Source: Oscillospiraceae bacterium (GTDB lineage: Bacteria; Bacillota; Clostridia; Oscillospirales; Ruminococcaceae). Taken from it: a stretch of DNA of 64,000 nt. The stretch covers positions 62,001-126,000 of the forward strand of contig JAJQBX010000018.1 of assembly GCA_021203065.1 (NCBI GenBank), given 5' to 3'. Below, piece after piece: positions 26,541 to 35,833 of the stretch. A program made the position numbers and the translations under genes. Below the pieces are notes generated by a model that saw nothing but the letters and a program-made list of their open reading frames with translations, made no database searches and was not told where the DNA came from. The first letter of the stretch is position 1; every line of letters starts with the position of its first letter.

Positions 26541-27626
26541 ATGGATAGTATTATCGGCATCGGGCAAAATGATGTTATGAATAGCTTTACAAAAACGGAT
26601 GACATTTTAAGTGATATGAAAAAAATCATAGAATCTTCGCAAAAAGAAGCGTATCATGCGGTAAACACAATTCTTGTTCAGCGCAATTGGCTGATTGGAT
26701 ATAGAATTGCAAGCGAAGAGTTAAAAGGCGAAAATCGTGCTGATTACGGTGCGGAAGTAATAAAAAATTTATCATCTGCATTGACAAAAGAATTTGGGAA
26801 GGGATACACAAAGTCGAATCTCTACAGCTTCTATTCTTTCTACAAAGTGTATCCTGACATTTTCCACACAGTGTCTGGAAAATCTGCGCCGTTACTCACT
26901 TGGTCACATTACAGAACATTATTGCAGGTTGAAGATAAGACTGCTCGTGACTGGTACGAAAAAGAAGCGGCAGAGCAAACGTGGAGTGTGCGTACGCTAC
27001 AAAGAAATGTCTCGTCGCAGTATTATTACCGTATGTTGCAAACGCAAAACAAAGAGCTTGTTGAAAATGAAATGAAACAGCTTACGGCTGATTATCAGAC
27101 GGATAAGTTGGAATTCATCAAAAATCCAGTGATTGCTGAATTTTTAGGCTTATCCTCAAATTCCGATTTCACAGAGAGTGAATTGGAGTCGAGTATTCTT
27201 ACCAACCTTCAAAAGTTTTTAATGGAGCTCGGAAAGGGATATGCCTTTGTTGCAAGACAACAACACATTCATACAGAAAAGCAGGATTATTTCATAGACC
27301 TTGTATTTTACAATTACATTCTCAAATGCTTTGTGCTGATTGACCTGAAAACGGAGAAAATCACCCATCAGGATGTTGGACAAATGGATATGTATATCCG
27401 AATGTACGATGAACTCAAACGCAGTGACGGAGATAACCCGACAATTGGAATTGTTCTTTGCTCAGATACTGATGAAGATATAGCAAGGTTTTCTGTTATG
27501 CATGGTAACGAACAGCTTTTTGCTTCAAAGTACAAGTTGTATTTGCCGAGTGAAGAAGAACTGCGTGCGGAAATTGAAACGCAGAAAGCCATGTTCTATT
27601 TGCAACATGAAGAAAATAAGAAATGA
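26541..27626 (+). CDS. YhcG-like (DUF1016) PD-(D/E)XK nuclease
   Basis: 361 residues. N-terminal DUF1016 DNA-binding region (YGAEVIKNLSSALTKEFGKG near 68; TWSHYRTLLQV) and a C-terminal PD-(D/E)XK nuclease domain with DYFIDLVFYN near 244 and LIDLKTEKI near 261. Such proteins occur near restriction-modification loci and mobile elements; here no methylase or other defence gene adjoins it. I chose the ATG at 26541 over an upstream GTG that overlaps the AGAGGTG ribosome site. Markedly A/T-rich relative to neighbours: likely acquired. Confidence 0.85.
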   Translation: MDSIIGIGQNDVMNSFTKTDDILSDMKKIIESSQKEAYHAVNTILVQRNWLIGYRIASEELKGENRADYGAEVIKNLSSALTKEFGKGYTKSNLYSFYSFYKVYPDIFHTVSGKSAPLLTWSHYRTLLQVEDKTARDWYEKEAAEQTWSVRTLQRNVSSQYYYRMLQTQNKELVENEMKQLTADYQTDKLEFIKNPVIAEFLGLSSNSDFTESELESSILTNLQKFLMELGKGYAFVARQQHIHTEKQDYFIDLVFYNYILKCFVLIDLKTEKITHQDVGQMDMYIRMYDELKRSDGDNPTIGIVLCSDTDEDIARFSVMHGNEQLFASKYKLYLPSEEELRAEIETQKAMFYLQHEENKK

Positions 27627-27638
27627 AGAAATAACTAT

Positions 27639-27668
27639 AAGAGCGACCTTTCCTAGGGTCGCTCTTGT
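27639..27668. terminator. GAGCGACC stem-loop, copy 4
   Basis: AAGAGCGACC and GGTCGCTCTT arms, loop TTTCCTAG, then TTGTTA. Nearly identical to copy 1, so the two form direct repeats around the 24.6-27.7 kb block. Confidence 0.8.
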
Positions 27669-27685
27669 TATATCTATATATGTAA

Positions 27686-29467
27686 TCACTCTCTGACATA
27701 ATTCTCCGCTTGTTTTGAGAACATTTCGCAGTAGTGACCGCTCTTTGCCATCAGCTCGTCGTGGGTGCCGGATTCGACTATTTTGCCGTGGTCGAAGACG
27801 TATATCTTGTCGGCATCACGGATGGTCGAGAGGCGGTGGGCGATGATGATTGTCGTCGCCTTGTTGGCGGCACTGAGAATGGCTTCGCTCATCTTGTACT
27901 CGGCAATCGGGTCAAGAGCGGAGGATGGCTCGTCTAAAAGAAGCAGGCTGAAATCACGGCTCATGACTCTGGCAAGGGCGACCTTCTGGGCTTCGCCGCC
28001 GGAGAGGAGGATTCCGTCCTCGTAAAACTCACGGGTGAGCTCGGCGTTATAGTCGGTCTTATTCTTCTTCGTAACCTCGTCAAGCCCAAGCTTTTCGGCG
28101 GTCTCTATCATCGACTTCCCGGAAATATTCCCGTAAAGCGAGATATTTTCGGCAAGGCTCATGGCATAGATATTGGTGTTCTGAAAAGCAACGCCTATCT
28201 GCTGTCTGAGAACGTGGATGTCGTAGTCCTTTATCGGCTTGCCGTTTATGAGGATTTCGCCGTCCTTGACGTCGTAGAGCCTCAGAAGAAGCTTGACAAA
28301 GGTGGACTTTCCCGCTCCGTTTTCGCCGACTATGGCTACCTTTTCGCCGGGATTAATCTTAAGATTCAAGCCGGAAAGCGAGAACTCCGAATTTTCATAG
28401 GAGAAGCCGACGTCTTTGAGTTCCACAGAGAAATTGCCGGTTGCGGGCTTCACTTTTTCATCATCCTGAACCTCTATCTCCGACTTCATATTGAAGAAGT
28501 TGCGGATTTTCTCGACATTCATCGAGAGGACATTGGCATCACTAAGAACGAAAGTGAGGTTGTGGATTCGGGTGTCAAGACGATAGAACGAGAGCATCAG
28601 GGTCATATACATACCGACCTCAGCGATTCTGCCGGAGATGATGCTTTTAACTATATACAGAACAACTATAAGCTCAGTGACGGAGAAAACCAGCTCCTGA
28701 CAGTTATAGAGCATCTCGATTTTCCATGCGTATGAGCCGACAACTTTGACCTTTTTCTCGCCTGTTTTGCAATGTTCGGCGAGTACTTTTTCTCCGAGAG
28801 GTGTTGACTTGACATCGGCGGCATAGTCCTTCATATAGAAGAGCCTGTGGAAATAGCCGAGCCTGCGCTCCACGGGAATAAGTTCGTCCTTCTCACGAAT
28901 CTGCATCTTGTTCGCCAAGACATTGATTCTTGAGATGAGGAACATCTCTAGTATTTCGGCAAGGAGAATCCAAGGTCCAAGCGTTGCGATTATCGAAACA
29001 AGAACTATGAGGCTGAGAACGCACTGGAAGAAGTCGATAAGAAGCTGGCGTGCGGCTTCCATCTGGTTTGAATACTCATTGACCGCCCAAGCATAGTTGT
29101 CGTAATACTCAGGTGAGTCGATATAGCGGTAATCAAGCCTCATCGCCTTGCGATAGATTTCCTGATTTGCCAGAACCTCAACTCCTGCTTTTCTCTTGTT
29201 GAAATAAGCCCTCGCAAGCTTCCTGACGGCATTGTTGAGAAACGACGCCCCGCAGATGAGAGCGGCGACCAGAGCTATAGCCCCGAATGCCCGCCCGGCG
29301 TTCAGCATGTTGATGATAATCTCCGGAAACCAGACATAAATCAGGTCGTCAATCGGCGTGTAGATGGCTGAAATGCAGACCGAAAGGATAATATAGAGCT
29401 TCCCATACTTCCAGAACGGCTTGCAGATCCAGACGATGTTTCCGAGGGTGGATTTAAAATTTTTCAT
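27686..29467 (-). CDS. ABC transporter, fused permease and ATPase
   Basis: 593 residues: a six-helix ABC exporter membrane domain (about 20-320) and an ATPase with Walker A GENGAGKST near 380, signature LSGGEAQKVALAR near 488, Walker B LLLLDEPSSALD near 513 and the switch His in IIAHRLSTI. Acts as a homodimer or with a partner half-transporter; no partner gene is adjacent. Substrate unknown. Own promoter, ends against stem-loop copy 4. Confidence 0.92.
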   Translation of the reverse strand: MKNFKSTLGNIVWICKPFWKYGKLYIILSVCISAIYTPIDDLIYVWFPEIIINMLNAGRAFGAIALVAALICGASFLNNAVRKLARAYFNKRKAGVEVLANQEIYRKAMRLDYRYIDSPEYYDNYAWAVNEYSNQMEAARQLLIDFFQCVLSLIVLVSIIATLGPWILLAEILEMFLISRINVLANKMQIREKDELIPVERRLGYFHRLFYMKDYAADVKSTPLGEKVLAEHCKTGEKKVKVVGSYAWKIEMLYNCQELVFSVTELIVVLYIVKSIISGRIAEVGMYMTLMLSFYRLDTRIHNLTFVLSDANVLSMNVEKIRNFFNMKSEIEVQDDEKVKPATGNFSVELKDVGFSYENSEFSLSGLNLKINPGEKVAIVGENGAGKSTFVKLLLRLYDVKDGEILINGKPIKDYDIHVLRQQIGVAFQNTNIYAMSLAENISLYGNISGKSMIETAEKLGLDEVTKKNKTDYNAELTREFYEDGILLSGGEAQKVALARVMSRDFSLLLLDEPSSALDPIAEYKMSEAILSAANKATTIIIAHRLSTIRDADKIYVFDHGKIVESGTHDELMAKSGHYCEMFSKQAENYVRE

Positions 29468-29496
29468 GAATTTCTCCTTTCCAATACCAACTTTAT

Positions 29497-29525
29497 ATTA
29501 TACTCTTTCATCCTTGAAGTTTCAA
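29497..29525 (-). promoter_or_regulatory. SigA-type promoter of the ABC exporter
   Basis: Minus strand TTGAAA, 17 nt, TATAAT, 30 bp before the gene. Confidence 0.65.
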
Positions 29526-29609
29526 CCCCTCCGCTTTAGTCAAATCCTCTAAAAGATTCCTCAAAAAACGGGGTGATGATGATTTTTTTGAAATTTCTGA
29601 AATCTGGAC

Positions 29610-31030
<1,421 letters not shown>

Positions 31031-31051
31031 TTAAGCTCAACAAAATGCTTG

Positions 31052-31088
31052 AAAAAGGCGGTTTCTGATACAGAGCCGCCTTTTGTGT
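31052..31088 (+). terminator. Terminator of gdhA
   Basis: AAAAGGCGG pairs with CCGCCTTTT, followed by TG and TTT. Confidence 0.8.
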
Positions 31089-31091
31089 TTC

Positions 31092-31120
31092 TTGACTTGC
31101 CTGCCCATTCATGCTATAAT
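31092..31120 (+). promoter_or_regulatory. SigA-type promoter of the SDR gene
   Basis: TTGACT, 17 nt, TATAAT. The 17 bases CCCATTCATGCTATAAT are repeated exactly in the dtd promoter at 32112-32128. Confidence 0.75.
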
Positions 31121-31171
31121 GAGTGCATACAGTTAGCTTTGGCTATCAAATATCAGAAAGAGGTGTCTCTT

Positions 31172-32011
31172 ATGAGCAATGTATATGTAATCACCGGCGG
31201 CGGAAGCGGAATGGGTCTTGAGACCGCAAAGATTGTCGGTAAAAACGGAAAAGTAATTCTTGTCGGACGCACAGTCTCGAAGCTCGAAAATGCGATTCAG
31301 GAGCTGAAGACTTTGGGAATCGACGCAGAGGCATATCCCGCAGATGCGGGAAACCGTGAGTCGGTAAAGGCATTGGCAGAATACGCCAAGACCTTGGGCA
31401 CTGTCAAAGCTGTCATCCACTCCGCAGGCGTTTCGCCGCATATGGCTGACGGCAAGAAGATTTTTGAAATCAACGCATGCGGCACAATCAATATCGACGA
31501 GGAAATGGCTGAGGTTATGGAAGCAGGCAGTTGTATTCTTAATGTATCGTCCATGTCGGGATACATGCTTCCTGCTGACAGAACACCCTATCAGCTTTAT
31601 CAGCTCAGTCTTTCAAGCGAGGACGCTTTCAAGGCTGCCGCAAATCAGATGATTGATTCCATTCCTGAACAGCAGCAGTCCGGAATGGGCTATACCGTTT
31701 CGAAGAACTTTGTACAGTGGTATACAAAGAAGATGGCTCTCCGCTACGGCAAGAAAGGAATCCGTGTCGTTTCCATCTCTCCCGGAACATTCAAGACTCC
31801 GATGGGCGATGTTGAGGGCGAGGAAGCCGCTTCGTTTGCAAAAGCCGGAGCTATGGGAAGACTCGGCGAGCCGGAAGAAATCGCCAAGATGATGGCTTTC
31901 ATGGTCAGCGATGAGTGCAGCTATCTCGATGGCGTGGACATCCTCTATGACGGAGGAGCAATCTGCGCTTTCGAAGAGATGATGGCACAGCGTGCACAAG
32001 CTGGAAAGTAA
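31172..32011 (+). CDS. Short-chain dehydrogenase/reductase
   Basis: 279 residues. Rossmann motif TGGGSGMGLETA at the N-terminus, a Ser in NVSSMSGYML near 132, and the active-site YTVSK near 178. Substrate not predictable. The ATG at 31172 begins right at the Rossmann strand, with AAAGAGG upstream. Monocistronic. Confidence 0.88.
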   Translation: MSNVYVITGGGSGMGLETAKIVGKNGKVILVGRTVSKLENAIQELKTLGIDAEAYPADAGNRESVKALAEYAKTLGTVKAVIHSAGVSPHMADGKKIFEINACGTINIDEEMAEVMEAGSCILNVSSMSGYMLPADRTPYQLYQLSLSSEDAFKAAANQMIDSIPEQQQSGMGYTVSKNFVQWYTKKMALRYGKKGIRVVSISPGTFKTPMGDVEGEEAASFAKAGAMGRLGEPEEIAKMMAFMVSDECSYLDGVDILYDGGAICAFEEMMAQRAQAGK

Positions 32012-32059
32012 TGACTATCTGTGCAGACAGCATGGCATCTTGATTGAATCTTAAATGCT

Positions 32060-32096
32060 AAAAGGCAGTTCCGGAGCGGGGCTGCCTTTTTATATT
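32060..32096 (+). terminator. Terminator of the SDR gene
   Basis: AAAAGGCAG pairs with CTGCCTTTT. Confidence 0.8.
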
Positions 32097-32098
32097 CC

Positions 32099-32128
32099 TT
32101 GACTTCCCCACCCCATTCATGCTATAAT
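32099..32128 (+). promoter_or_regulatory. SigA-type promoter of dtd
   Basis: TTGACT, 18 nt, TATAAT; the downstream 17 bases match the SDR promoter exactly. Confidence 0.7.
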
Positions 32129-32155
32129 CTTCTCAGCAAATCGGGAGGAAGTACT

Positions 32156-32587
32156 ATGAAAACTGTTATACAAAGGGTCAACCGGGCTTCGGTGACGGTT
32201 GAGGGAGAAGTTAAGGGAAGTATCGGGAAAGGATTTCTCATTCTTTTCGGGGCTGAGCCTGCTGATACGGATGAAGATTGCTCTAAGCTGGCAGAGAAAA
32301 TCTCTAAACTCCGGATTTTTGAGGATGAGAACGGGAAGACGAATCTTTCTATCAAGGATGTCGGAGGAGATATTCTTTCCGTTTCGCAGTTTACGCTTTT
32401 GGCGGACTGCTCCCACGGGAACAGACCAAGCTTTATCGGGGCGGCAAAGCCGGATGAGGCGAACAGGCTTTACGAAAAGTTCAATTCTGAGCTCCGGGCT
32501 CGGGGACTCAGAGTTGAAACTGGCGTTTTCGGGGCGCATATGGTTGTTGACCTCGAAAACGACGGTCCATTCACAATAGTTTTATAG
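32156..32587 (+). CDS. dtd: D-aminoacyl-tRNA deacylase
   Basis: 143 residues. Hydrolyses D-aminoacyl-tRNAs (and glycyl-tRNA-Ala) to protect translation. It begins [18 protein letters not shown], has [10 protein letters not shown] near 78, the HGNRPSF block near 90 and the C-terminal NDGPFT motif; the usual Val of GPVT is Phe here. ATG at 32156 with GGAGGAAG upstream. 12 bp before the ArsC-like gene. Confidence 0.94.
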   Translation: MKTVIQRVNRASVTVEGEVKGSIGKGFLILFGAEPADTDEDCSKLAEKISKLRIFEDENGKTNLSIKDVGGDILSVSQFTLLADCSHGNRPSFIGAAKPDEANRLYEKFNSELRARGLRVETGVFGAHMVVDLENDGPFTIVL

Positions 32588-32599
32588 GACGGTGACAGC

Positions 32600-32941
32600 A
32601 TGAATATTCAGATTTTTTACAAGTCCAAGTGCTTTGACTCGAAAAAAGCGGAGCGATGGTTCAAGGAGCGTGGAATCAAAGCGCAGATGATTGACCTGAA
32701 TCAAAAGGGCATGAGCAGAGGAGAGTTCACAAACGTGCTCAAAGCTGTCGGGTCGCTCGACGCTCTTATCGACGACAAGAATAAGTCGCAGGATGCAGTG
32801 CTTCTTAAGTACCTCGCTCGGGATGAGGACAAGATTGAGAAGATTCTCGAAAATCCAAGCCTCATAAAAAGTCCCGTTGTGAGAAACGGGAAACTGGCGA
32901 CGGTTGGGTATCAGCCGGAGGTCTGGGCGAAGTGGGAATAA
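32600..32941 (+). CDS. ArsC/Spx-family thioredoxin-fold protein
   Basis: 113 residues. ArsC-like fold with a single N-terminal Cys in YKSKCFDSKKAERWF, and SPVVRNGKLATVGYQPEVW near the C-terminus. The single Cys argues against a classical CxxC Spx; these proteins are usually annotated arsenate reductase family with no proven function. Cotranscribed with dtd. Confidence 0.82.
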   Translation: MNIQIFYKSKCFDSKKAERWFKERGIKAQMIDLNQKGMSRGEFTNVLKAVGSLDALIDDKNKSQDAVLLKYLARDEDKIEKILENPSLIKSPVVRNGKLATVGYQPEVWAKWE

Positions 32942-32961
32942 TGTACAATGTACAATGAATG

Positions 32962-32986
32962 TGTCGGCTTACGCCGACATTTTTTA
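32962..32986. terminator. Terminator between ArsC-like and DUF2752 genes
   Basis: TGTCGGC/GCCGACA stem then TTTTTT; a TGTACAA tandem repeat lies just before it. Confidence 0.8.
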
Positions 32987-33406
32987 TGCTACCCAAACGC
33001 CGTTGTAAATCAGGATATTCTTGACTATGAAATTTCCAAGAATCAATGCTATTGAAATATAGAAGTATATCGGGCGGAGCTTGAAGTAGGCGATTTTGCC
33101 TTTTGAGATGAGGGAGATAGTGTAGGTTACGATAAATATTGCAGCAATTATTGCTACGTATGGGACAAAGGGGTGATAGATGAAGCTCTGGATGAGGTTC
33201 AGGTGGAGGAGGCTTATTATTGCCCTTGTGCCGCCACAGCCGGGGCAATAGTAGCCGGTGAGCCGGTTGAAGAGGCAGGGACGGATGAAATCGGTGGGGC
33301 TCACTCCGAGAAAATAGCAAACTAAACATACTGCCGCAGACAGCAGAAGTGCCGCCAGCGACAGGATGTAAAAAATCTTCTGATACTTAGGGGCGAACGG
33401 GGTCAT
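32984..33406 (-). CDS. DUF2752 membrane protein
   Basis: 140 residues, three to four transmembrane helices and the family signature YYCPGCGGTRAIISL near residue 66, whose paired cysteines suggest metal or disulfide chemistry. Start set at the ATG at 33406, two bases after the upstream stop. Function of the family is unknown; the preceding gene is a zinc-ribbon membrane protein, a common pairing. Confidence 0.82.
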   Translation of the reverse strand: MTPFAPKYQKIFYILSLAALLLSAAVCLVCYFLGVSPTDFIRPCLFNRLTGYYCPGCGGTRAIISLLHLNLIQSFIYHPFVPYVAIIAAIFIVTYTISLISKGKIAYFKLRPIYFYISIALILGNFIVKNILIYNGVWVA

Positions 33407-33408
33407 CT

Positions 33409-33837
33409 TCAGTACCAGTAATAGCCATAACCATAGAAATAGCTGATGATGCCGCCGATAATCGAACATACGATTGCAACCAGAATTGCAACCGCAGAAC
33501 AGGCAATTCCTGCAATTGCCATTCCTCGACTGCCCTTATTCTTGGCAAGAACGTAAACGCCCAACGCACAGCCTACTATTGCCAGAATAAACGAAAGCTC
33601 CGGAACACAGCAGGACAAAACAAGCGAGCAGATGCCGGTTACCATTGAAGCAATAGCCAAGCCGTTGCCAGCTCCGAGCATGTCGTTTACCGGAGAATTC
33701 TGACGATAGCCGCCGTTACCTCCCTGATTCTTTGGCTCTTCATCCTGAACGACATATTCATTGTGAACTTTTTCGCCGCAAGCAGAGCAGAAAGCCGCTC
33801 CCTCGGGGATTTCGTTGCCGCAATTTGTACATTTCAT
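33409..33837 (-). CDS. Zinc-ribbon DUF4190-type membrane protein
   Basis: 142 residues. N-terminal zinc ribbon CTNC-CSAC, a short linker, then a two-helix membrane unit (about 58-85, 100-130) with Gly-rich turns, and a Tyr/Gly-rich tail. Forms a two-gene operon with the DUF2752 gene. No enzymatic motif. Confidence 0.8.
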   Translation of the reverse strand: MKCTNCGNEIPEGAAFCSACGEKVHNEYVVQDEEPKNQGGNGGYRQNSPVNDMLGAGNGLAIASMVTGICSLVLSCCVPELSFILAIVGCALGVYVLAKNKGSRGMAIAGIACSAVAILVAIVCSIIGGIISYFYGYGYYWY

Positions 33838-33948
33838 AAGCCTATATCTCCTTTATCGTAAATTAAGACGTAAATTCTGCTTTTTGTTTATTATACCCTT
33901 AAATCAGGTTTCTGTCAATACTCATAAAACTGTTTTTGTGATATGGTT

Positions 33949-33986
33949 CACCCTCCGGCTTGTGGAAGGGCTTTTGCCGGAGGGTG
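33949..33986. other. 11-bp perfect hairpin in an intergenic region
   Basis: CACCCTCCGGC pairs with GCCGGAGGGTG around a 16-nt loop. No T-run on either side, so not a standard terminator. The remainder of the 33838-34297 gap holds only a possible coding remnant (34028-34174). Confidence 0.4.
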
Positions 33987-34027
33987 CACACACTATGTAT
34001 AGATATTTCTCCTTCTGTCTTACGTTA

Positions 34028-34174
34028 TTACTCGACCGTGGCTGTGACTACTTCCGAATCCTGACCGAGGATTACTACCTTGAAGTCGTAGCTGACGCCA
34101 TCCTCGATTTTGGCGGTTTTGAACTGCTCTATCTCTAATACACATTGGGAGCGGCAATTATTGCACTCCTCCAA
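34028..34174 (-). pseudogene. Possible gene remnant
   Basis: A minus-strand frame of about 48 residues reads with natural protein character (LEIEQFKTAKIEDGVSYDF, then a beta-rich end) after a Cys-rich start (ECNNCRSQC). It lacks a good start: only TTG without a ribosome site, and a stop lies 30 nt upstream. Probably the 3' end of a decayed gene; could also be chance. Confidence 0.3.
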
Positions 34175-34297
34175 AAAAATTTCTGAGAAATTTCCTTAGT
34201 GGCATGAAATGAGGGCAAGCTGAATATGATATAGCAAACGTACAAGGTACGCACTTTGCAACATGCGGGCTGTTCGCTGCCCGCTCAGGAGGAGATT

Positions 34298-35827
34298 ATG
34301 GACTATAAAGTTATAAAAGAGAACTTCACCGTGCCGAGTCGATTGGGTGGCGGGGTCAGCCAGCAGTCGGTGGAGCTTGACTACATACTGCCGGACTATT
34401 ACCCCGAAATATTCAAGGTCTTAAATGTCAGAATACTGCCGAGCATTTCAGCAAGAACACTTTCTGGCACAAAGCTTGAGTATGAGATGACGGCAAAGAT
34501 AAGGCTCAACTACGTTTCAGAATCAGGAGAGATATGTGCGGCTGAGCAGGTGCTCACTTATAACCGCTCAGCGGAGCTTACTTCATCGGCAAAGTCACCG
34601 AAGATAAGCATTACTCCCTATACCGAAAGCGCAAGCTGCAGGGTTTCGGGGAAACGCAGAGCGGACATAAGAGGAATAATTTCCGTTTCAGCAACGGCTA
34701 CCGCCGACGAGGCACGGCAGGCGGTTTCGGAGGCTTCGGGAGACGGACTGCAGCTAAAGAAGACTCTCGTCACTTACCCATCGAAGAGAATCGCAGTCAC
34801 CAAGAGAATCACGGTTGTTGACGAAGTCGAGCTTGGAGCTTCGAAGCCGGCTGTCAGGACTGTCATCAGGGCTGATGCCGCTGTCATCACGGCTGATAAG
34901 AAGATACTTTCCGGAAAACTCTTAACAAAGGGCGAAGCGGAGGTCTCGCTTCTGTATGTACCGGAAGACGGCACAAGCAAGGCGGAAAATATACGGTTTG
35001 CAGTGCCGTTCTCGCAGATTTCGGACGTTGAAGGGCTTGATGAGAGATACGACGTGATGATTTCGGCGAGCGTCTCAGATTGCGAGATCAAGCCGTCCGG
35101 GAAGAACGGCAACAACTCGCTGAGCTGTGAGCTGAATATCGAGATAAACTGCCTTGCGATGAGGTTCGAAAGCGTCCTGATTGCAACAGATGCCTATTCG
35201 ACGATGTATGAGTCGAGCCTCGAGATGAGCGAGGAGGACATTGAATGCGTGCCGCAGGAAATTTCGGAGAGCTGTAAGACAAAGGCATCGCTGACATATT
35301 ACGACGGTGAGATTGTTTCGGTCATGTGCGCAGGGGCTGAGGTCGGTAGGATTGATGTGATGAATTCTGCTGACGGGGTTTCAATCCGGGGGAGAATCAC
35401 ATATTTTGCCTATGCGGAAAACGAGTCGGGAAAGCCGATTTATCTTGAGGGAACTGACGAATTCGAGAAGAAGCTCCCGGATGGGGCAACAAATTGCTCT
35501 ATCGACGCCCATGCGACGGTTGCACAGTCGGCTTACAAGCTGACATCCTCGAATGCGATGGAGATTTCAGCTGATATAAGAATCAAGGGCTATCTCTTCG
35601 GGTGTAAATCCTCTAGATTCATCAGTGGAATCACCGTTGACGAGGCGAGCCCGCTTGACAAAGACTGCGACATTGCGATGAAGCTCTACTATGCCGAAAA
35701 GGGCGAAGAGCCTTGGGACATTGCAAAGAGAACGCACACATCGCTCTTGGCTATCACAGACGAGAACAACCTTACAGAAGAAGCCCTGAGCGAGCCGAAG
35801 ATGATACTCATACCGATTGTAGATTAG
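34298..35827 (+). CDS. sipL: SipL, SpoIVA-interacting protein with SPOCS and LysM domains
   Basis: 509 residues. DUF3794/SPOCS repeats (for example LDYILPDYYPEIFKVLNVRI near 28 and a later block near 270-450) and a C-terminal LysM (YYAEKGEEPWDIAKRTHTS near 466). In Clostridioides difficile SipL binds SpoIVA through its LysM domain to anchor the coat basement layer. The next gene, 6 bp on, is spoIVA, which makes this assignment strong. ATG at 34298 with AGGAGGAG upstream. Confidence 0.93.
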   Translation: MDYKVIKENFTVPSRLGGGVSQQSVELDYILPDYYPEIFKVLNVRILPSISARTLSGTKLEYEMTAKIRLNYVSESGEICAAEQVLTYNRSAELTSSAKSPKISITPYTESASCRVSGKRRADIRGIISVSATATADEARQAVSEASGDGLQLKKTLVTYPSKRIAVTKRITVVDEVELGASKPAVRTVIRADAAVITADKKILSGKLLTKGEAEVSLLYVPEDGTSKAENIRFAVPFSQISDVEGLDERYDVMISASVSDCEIKPSGKNGNNSLSCELNIEINCLAMRFESVLIATDAYSTMYESSLEMSEEDIECVPQEISESCKTKASLTYYDGEIVSVMCAGAEVGRIDVMNSADGVSIRGRITYFAYAENESGKPIYLEGTDEFEKKLPDGATNCSIDAHATVAQSAYKLTSSNAMEISADIRIKGYLFGCKSSRFISGITVDEASPLDKDCDIAMKLYYAEKGEEPWDIAKRTHTSLLAITDENNLTEEALSEPKMILIPIVD

Positions 35828-35833
35828 GAGAAT

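Noticed and set aside
24644-27668. Integron with attC sites
   Set aside because: The repeats are short 9-10-bp stems with T-tails, no attC simple-site boxes and no integrase gene are visible; terminator-promoter units fit better.
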